Both the position numbers and the translations under genes were made by a program. Under the pieces are notes generated by a model. That model was not told the origin of the DNA. It did not search any database and saw nothing but the letters and a program-made list of their open reading frames with translations. A stretch of 33,486 bases of DNA from an uncultured Clostridia bacterium (lineage in GTDB: Bacteria > Bacillota > Clostridia > Christensenellales > UBA1242). The stretch spans positions 1-33,486 of the forward strand of contig CALWKI010000031.1 in the NCBI GenBank assembly GCA_944381235.1, given 5' to 3'. Below, in pieces: positions 30,923-33,486 of the stretch (position 1 is its first letter; each line of letters begins with the position of its first letter).

Positions 30923-33486
30923 TCAAGCCGTGCCACCATTGCCGTTGTCATCAGGTTTTAAAATCTCTTTAATACTATCAAGTCCTCTAACAACATTTTG
31001 CATTGTGGCATTTAAATTGTTAAACTTATCATTTAATGTTTCACCGATAGTTTGACCAAGCTTATTAAAGTCAACTTGAGCCTCAACCTTTGTCCCTTCT
31101 TTAAGTTTAACACCCATTTCAGTAAACGCTTGATTGTTGGCAGCCGTCAGGTTATCCCTGTAAATTTCCTTTAATCGTTCAAATAAACTATCGTCATCAC
31201 CTAATTTTGCTACAACCTCTTTAGCTTTATCTTCAAGACCATTCTTTGCCTCAAATCTTTCAATTTGTGCATTTGCAATCCTAATTTTGTCTTCGTTCCC
31301 AGTACGCATCGCTCTGTCTCTATCTTTTAGTAAAGATTTGTAAGCAGAGGCACTTATACCTTTTTCATCTTCAGCAGCCATAATTTTTGCAGCATTAAGC
31401 ATATCTACATTTTGTTGCTTTATTTGTGCTTTCTCTTTTTCTATTTCTCTTTTATTTTCTCTTTCTTCTCTATATCTTTCTTCATTCTCAAGACGCTCAA
31501 GGTTATCTTTCTTTTCTTTTGCCTTTTCTGCACGTTTTTTCTCAAATTCGCTCTGATAAAGCGACTTCCTTGCATCACCGCTAAATATCATATTAAGTGC
31601 CTGTCCACCGCCAGAATCTTTACCAATAAGACCTAAAACACCATCGTACATTCTATGGTAATTGTCCTTCAATCCAGCCCCCATAATATATGATGCTGTT
31701 CGAAGTGATTTACTATCAGCAGTTTTTAGCGCAAGATTTTTCAAATGCGGATGCTCACTAAAAAAACCATGATTTTTTGCGTTTTCTTTTATCTTATTCT
31801 GGATTTGAGCGCCTGCATTCAAGACAAACGAGTTTGATTTATCCCTGCCAAATTCTTCTTTAATACTCCTTCTAAAAGCACTCTTACTCTTATTCTTTTT
31901 GTTTCCCGCTATTTCTAATTGTTCAGAATATCTGTCTTGCTCCGCTTCAAGATTATCATACTCCTCTAAAAGTTTTAATCCCTCTTCATTATCATTGAAA
32001 TCACTGCCTGGAGATAAAAGATCATCTATCTCTTTTCTTCTATCAGCAATTCGTTTATTAGTAAGCCCCTCTCCAGAGTCAAGTTTCTTCTTAGCACTTT
32101 CCATTCTCGCCTGTGCGTCCGCTCTGTTTTTTGCTGCAGCATCGTAGTCCGCATCCCCTTCACCTTTACCTTGATTGATGAGACTAATCATTTCGTTATC
32201 ATATTTATCAATATCACTTTTTGCTTGGTCATAATCATATTGTTCTTGGCTTTGATCTCTTAATTTTTTATAGGCCTGATTATCCCTTACGTGCCCTATA
32301 GTCCGTGCTGTACCTTTAACAGCGGCTGCTGTACCTTTAAAGACCGTACCACCAACGACGGCTGCAGCACCAACGGTTGCCATTGCGGCTTTTGTGCCAG
32401 TTGAAATTGCCTTTGAACCAAGTTGTCCCGCGGTTGAAATCAAATCTTCAAACCCGAGCAAACTACTTATCATTTGAGACGCAGTTTTAAGTAGCCCAAG
32501 CGCAACAATAAGCACAATGAGTTGGAAGAAAATATTAAACACTTCAATAAGCCTTTCACCCGCAAATGCAAGCACGACGTTTTCAGTGCCCACAGTAAAC
32601 AATTCTATATTACCTAGAACGCTTACCATCTTAAAGAAAATATTATACGCAAAAAGCGGTCCTATGACTGCAAGAAGTCTCTTAAACACCTCGCCTCGCC
32701 AAGACGACAGCGCCTTGCCATCATCAAGAGGTGCAAGGGATATCATAGCCGGCGATAAGACAAATAAAATCACAAGTTCAAACGCACGTTTAAGAAGGGC
32801 TAGACACACTGTCAGTAAACTCCACGCAATAACAACAGCCGAACCAATGGCTAATATAAAATCAAATTCCCGTGGGTTGTAGAAAAAGTTAAAAGTCGCC
32901 GAGTCATACATTGGCAATGTATCTCCCCCAATGTTGTTAAACCAAACCGTATGCCAAGGAGCGTATTTGTTAGCACTATCTTGATCATCAGCCAATGATC
33001 CGTTAGTAAATTCTTTGAATCTAGTGCTATTTATAGGATTATCACCCTTATATCCTTCCCCAACAAAGTAATCATCAATCATAAGAGCAAGAACTTCGTC
33101 ATCCTCTAGCCCCTCTGTTTCGGCAGAATTACTAATTTTGTACGCACTAATTGCCGCTTCATTAAAATAGTTTGTAGGCGTTGCGTCACCGTCTGTCCCA
33201 TCACCAAACAAATGATGCCCGGCTATTAAATAGTCGGCGAATTTCCCTTCTGAATCATTAAGCCTTACCCTATTTGCACCATATGCGCCAACCATAAAGC
33301 ATTTTGCAACAATTCCCTCTTGATCTCCATTTAGAAGCGTACTAATTGACCTAACAAGCACATTTACGCCAAGTATTGCGAGGATTGTAAAAATTGGAAC
33401 CAAGAAAAAGTTAATAATTGCTTTAAAAGCCCTACCAATAATAGGGCCTTTTGCACTAGATTTTAAGTCTAAGGTAAATTCAGATT
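30923..33486 (-). CDS. VirB6/TrbL-like polytopic T4SS protein, 5' end beyond window
   Basis: At least 853 residues; the frame stays open to the right edge, so the true start is outside. The TTG at 33403 is internal: residues ahead of it (GRAFKAIINFF) continue into the same hydrophobic helix. Further membrane helices lie around FDFILAIGSAVVIAWSLLTV, ELVILFVLSPAMISL and the FNIFFQLIVLIVALGLL region, a VirB6-like set with the family ALLKRAFELVILFVLSPAMI block. An Ala/Gly-rich segment follows, then about 450 charged residues with long coiled coil (rich in KKRAEKAKEKKD-type runs). VirB6-like proteins form the inner-membrane part of the channel. It is co-transcribed with the VirB4-like gene. Confidence 0.88.
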   Translation of the reverse strand, partial: SEFTLDLKSSAKGPIIGRAFKAIINFFLVPIFTILAILGVNVLVRSISTLLNGDQEGIVAKCFMVGAYGANRVRLNDSEGKFADYLIAGHHLFGDGTDGDATPTNYFNEAAISAYKISNSAETEGLEDDEVLALMIDDYFVGEGYKGDNPINSTRFKEFTNGSLADDQDSANKYAPWHTVWFNNIGGDTLPMYDSATFNFFYNPREFDFILAIGSAVVIAWSLLTVCLALLKRAFELVILFVLSPAMISLAPLDDGKALSSWRGEVFKRLLAVIGPLFAYNIFFKMVSVLGNIELFTVGTENVVLAFAGERLIEVFNIFFQLIVLIVALGLLKTASQMISSLLGFEDLISTAGQLGSKAISTGTKAAMATVGAAAVVGGTVFKGTAAAVKGTARTIGHVRDNQAYKKLRDQSQEQYDYDQAKSDIDKYDNEMISLINQGKGEGDADYDAAAKNRADAQARMESAKKKLDSGEGLTNKRIADRRKEIDDLLSPGSDFNDNEEGLKLLEEYDNLEAEQDRYSEQLEIAGNKKNKSKSAFRRSIKEEFGRDKSNSFVLNAGAQIQNKIKENAKNHGFFSEHPHLKNLALKTADSKSLRTASYIMGAGLKDNYHRMYDGVLGLIGKDSGGGQALNMIFSGDARKSLYQSEFEKKRAEKAKEKKDNLERLENEERYREERENKREIEKEKAQIKQQNVDMLNAAKIMAAEDEKGISASAYKSLLKDRDRAMRTGNEDKIRIANAQIERFEAKNGLEDKAKEVVAKLGDDDSLFERLKEIYRDNLTAANNQAFTEMGVKLKEGTKVEAQVDFNKLGQTIGETLNDKFNNLNATMQNVVRGLDSIKEILKPDDNGNGGTA

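Noticed and set aside
32517..32882. A 121-codon rightward frame inside the VirB6-like gene.
   Set aside because: Antisense to a conserved membrane region; low-complexity Ser/Thr-rich shadow.
33401..33403. TTG at 33403 as the start of the VirB6-like gene.
   Set aside because: The frame continues open to the window edge and the preceding residues extend the same membrane helix; there is no Shine-Dalgarno.

Overview
The window is a low-GC, gene-dense bacterial chromosome segment. Housekeeping content and Shine-Dalgarno sequences point to Firmicutes, probably an uncultured Clostridia-like lineage. Pointers are DivIVA, Firmicutes-type Lgt, a stand-alone Smr protein, an UgtP-like glycolipid synthase, a YtaF/MntP-type membrane protein, MazF, RecX, oligoendopeptidase F and a tiny Cys-rich hydrophobic protein. 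Genus cannot be set from sequence alone.

Layout. 1-5 kb: Cys-rich peptide, hflX, a lipoprotein, rpiB and hisS, all leftward, then a divergent PlsC-like acyltransferase ending in a duplicated hairpin. 5-8.2 kb: Smr-domain protein (leftward) and a rightward two-gene glycosyltransferase operon that probably makes membrane glycolipids. 8.5-11.9 kb: short-chain dehydrogenase, small XRE regulator, a second lipoprotein, tRNA-Asn(GTT) and two tandem copies of a structured repeat. 11.9-19.5 kb: pepF behind a His-loop metal-permease-like gene, an unrecognised 349-residue protein, lgt-divIVA, an RlmD-type rRNA methyltransferase, and mazF with an atypical small partner. 19.9-24.8 kb: acpS, recX, a YigZ-family gene and an XRE/membrane regulator in one leftward run, then ytaF-like, mnmA and a zinc-ribbon/TM2 protein. 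25-33.5 kb: a leftward type IV secretion-like module. It holds a VirB6-like polytopic protein cut by the window edge, a PrgI-VirB4 fusion ATPase, and a separately promoted pair encoding a 926-residue protein with an internal 89-residue duplication and a 78-residue protein. No relaxase, coupling protein or integrase is in view.

The most striking global pattern is promoter placement. At 11 operon-leading genes a recognisable -10 box lies only 6-12 nt from the ATG, usually with a matching -35 box and no Shine-Dalgarno. Downstream operon genes, and a second set of first genes, carry good Shine-Dalgarno sites. This predicts widespread leaderless or near-leaderless mRNAs, and it resolved several start codons. 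Other notable points are the tRNA-Asn-linked tandem repeat, whose terminator hairpin is exactly inverted between copies and which carries an 11-nt complement of the tRNA T-arm, the T4SS-like module, and several orphan proteins.
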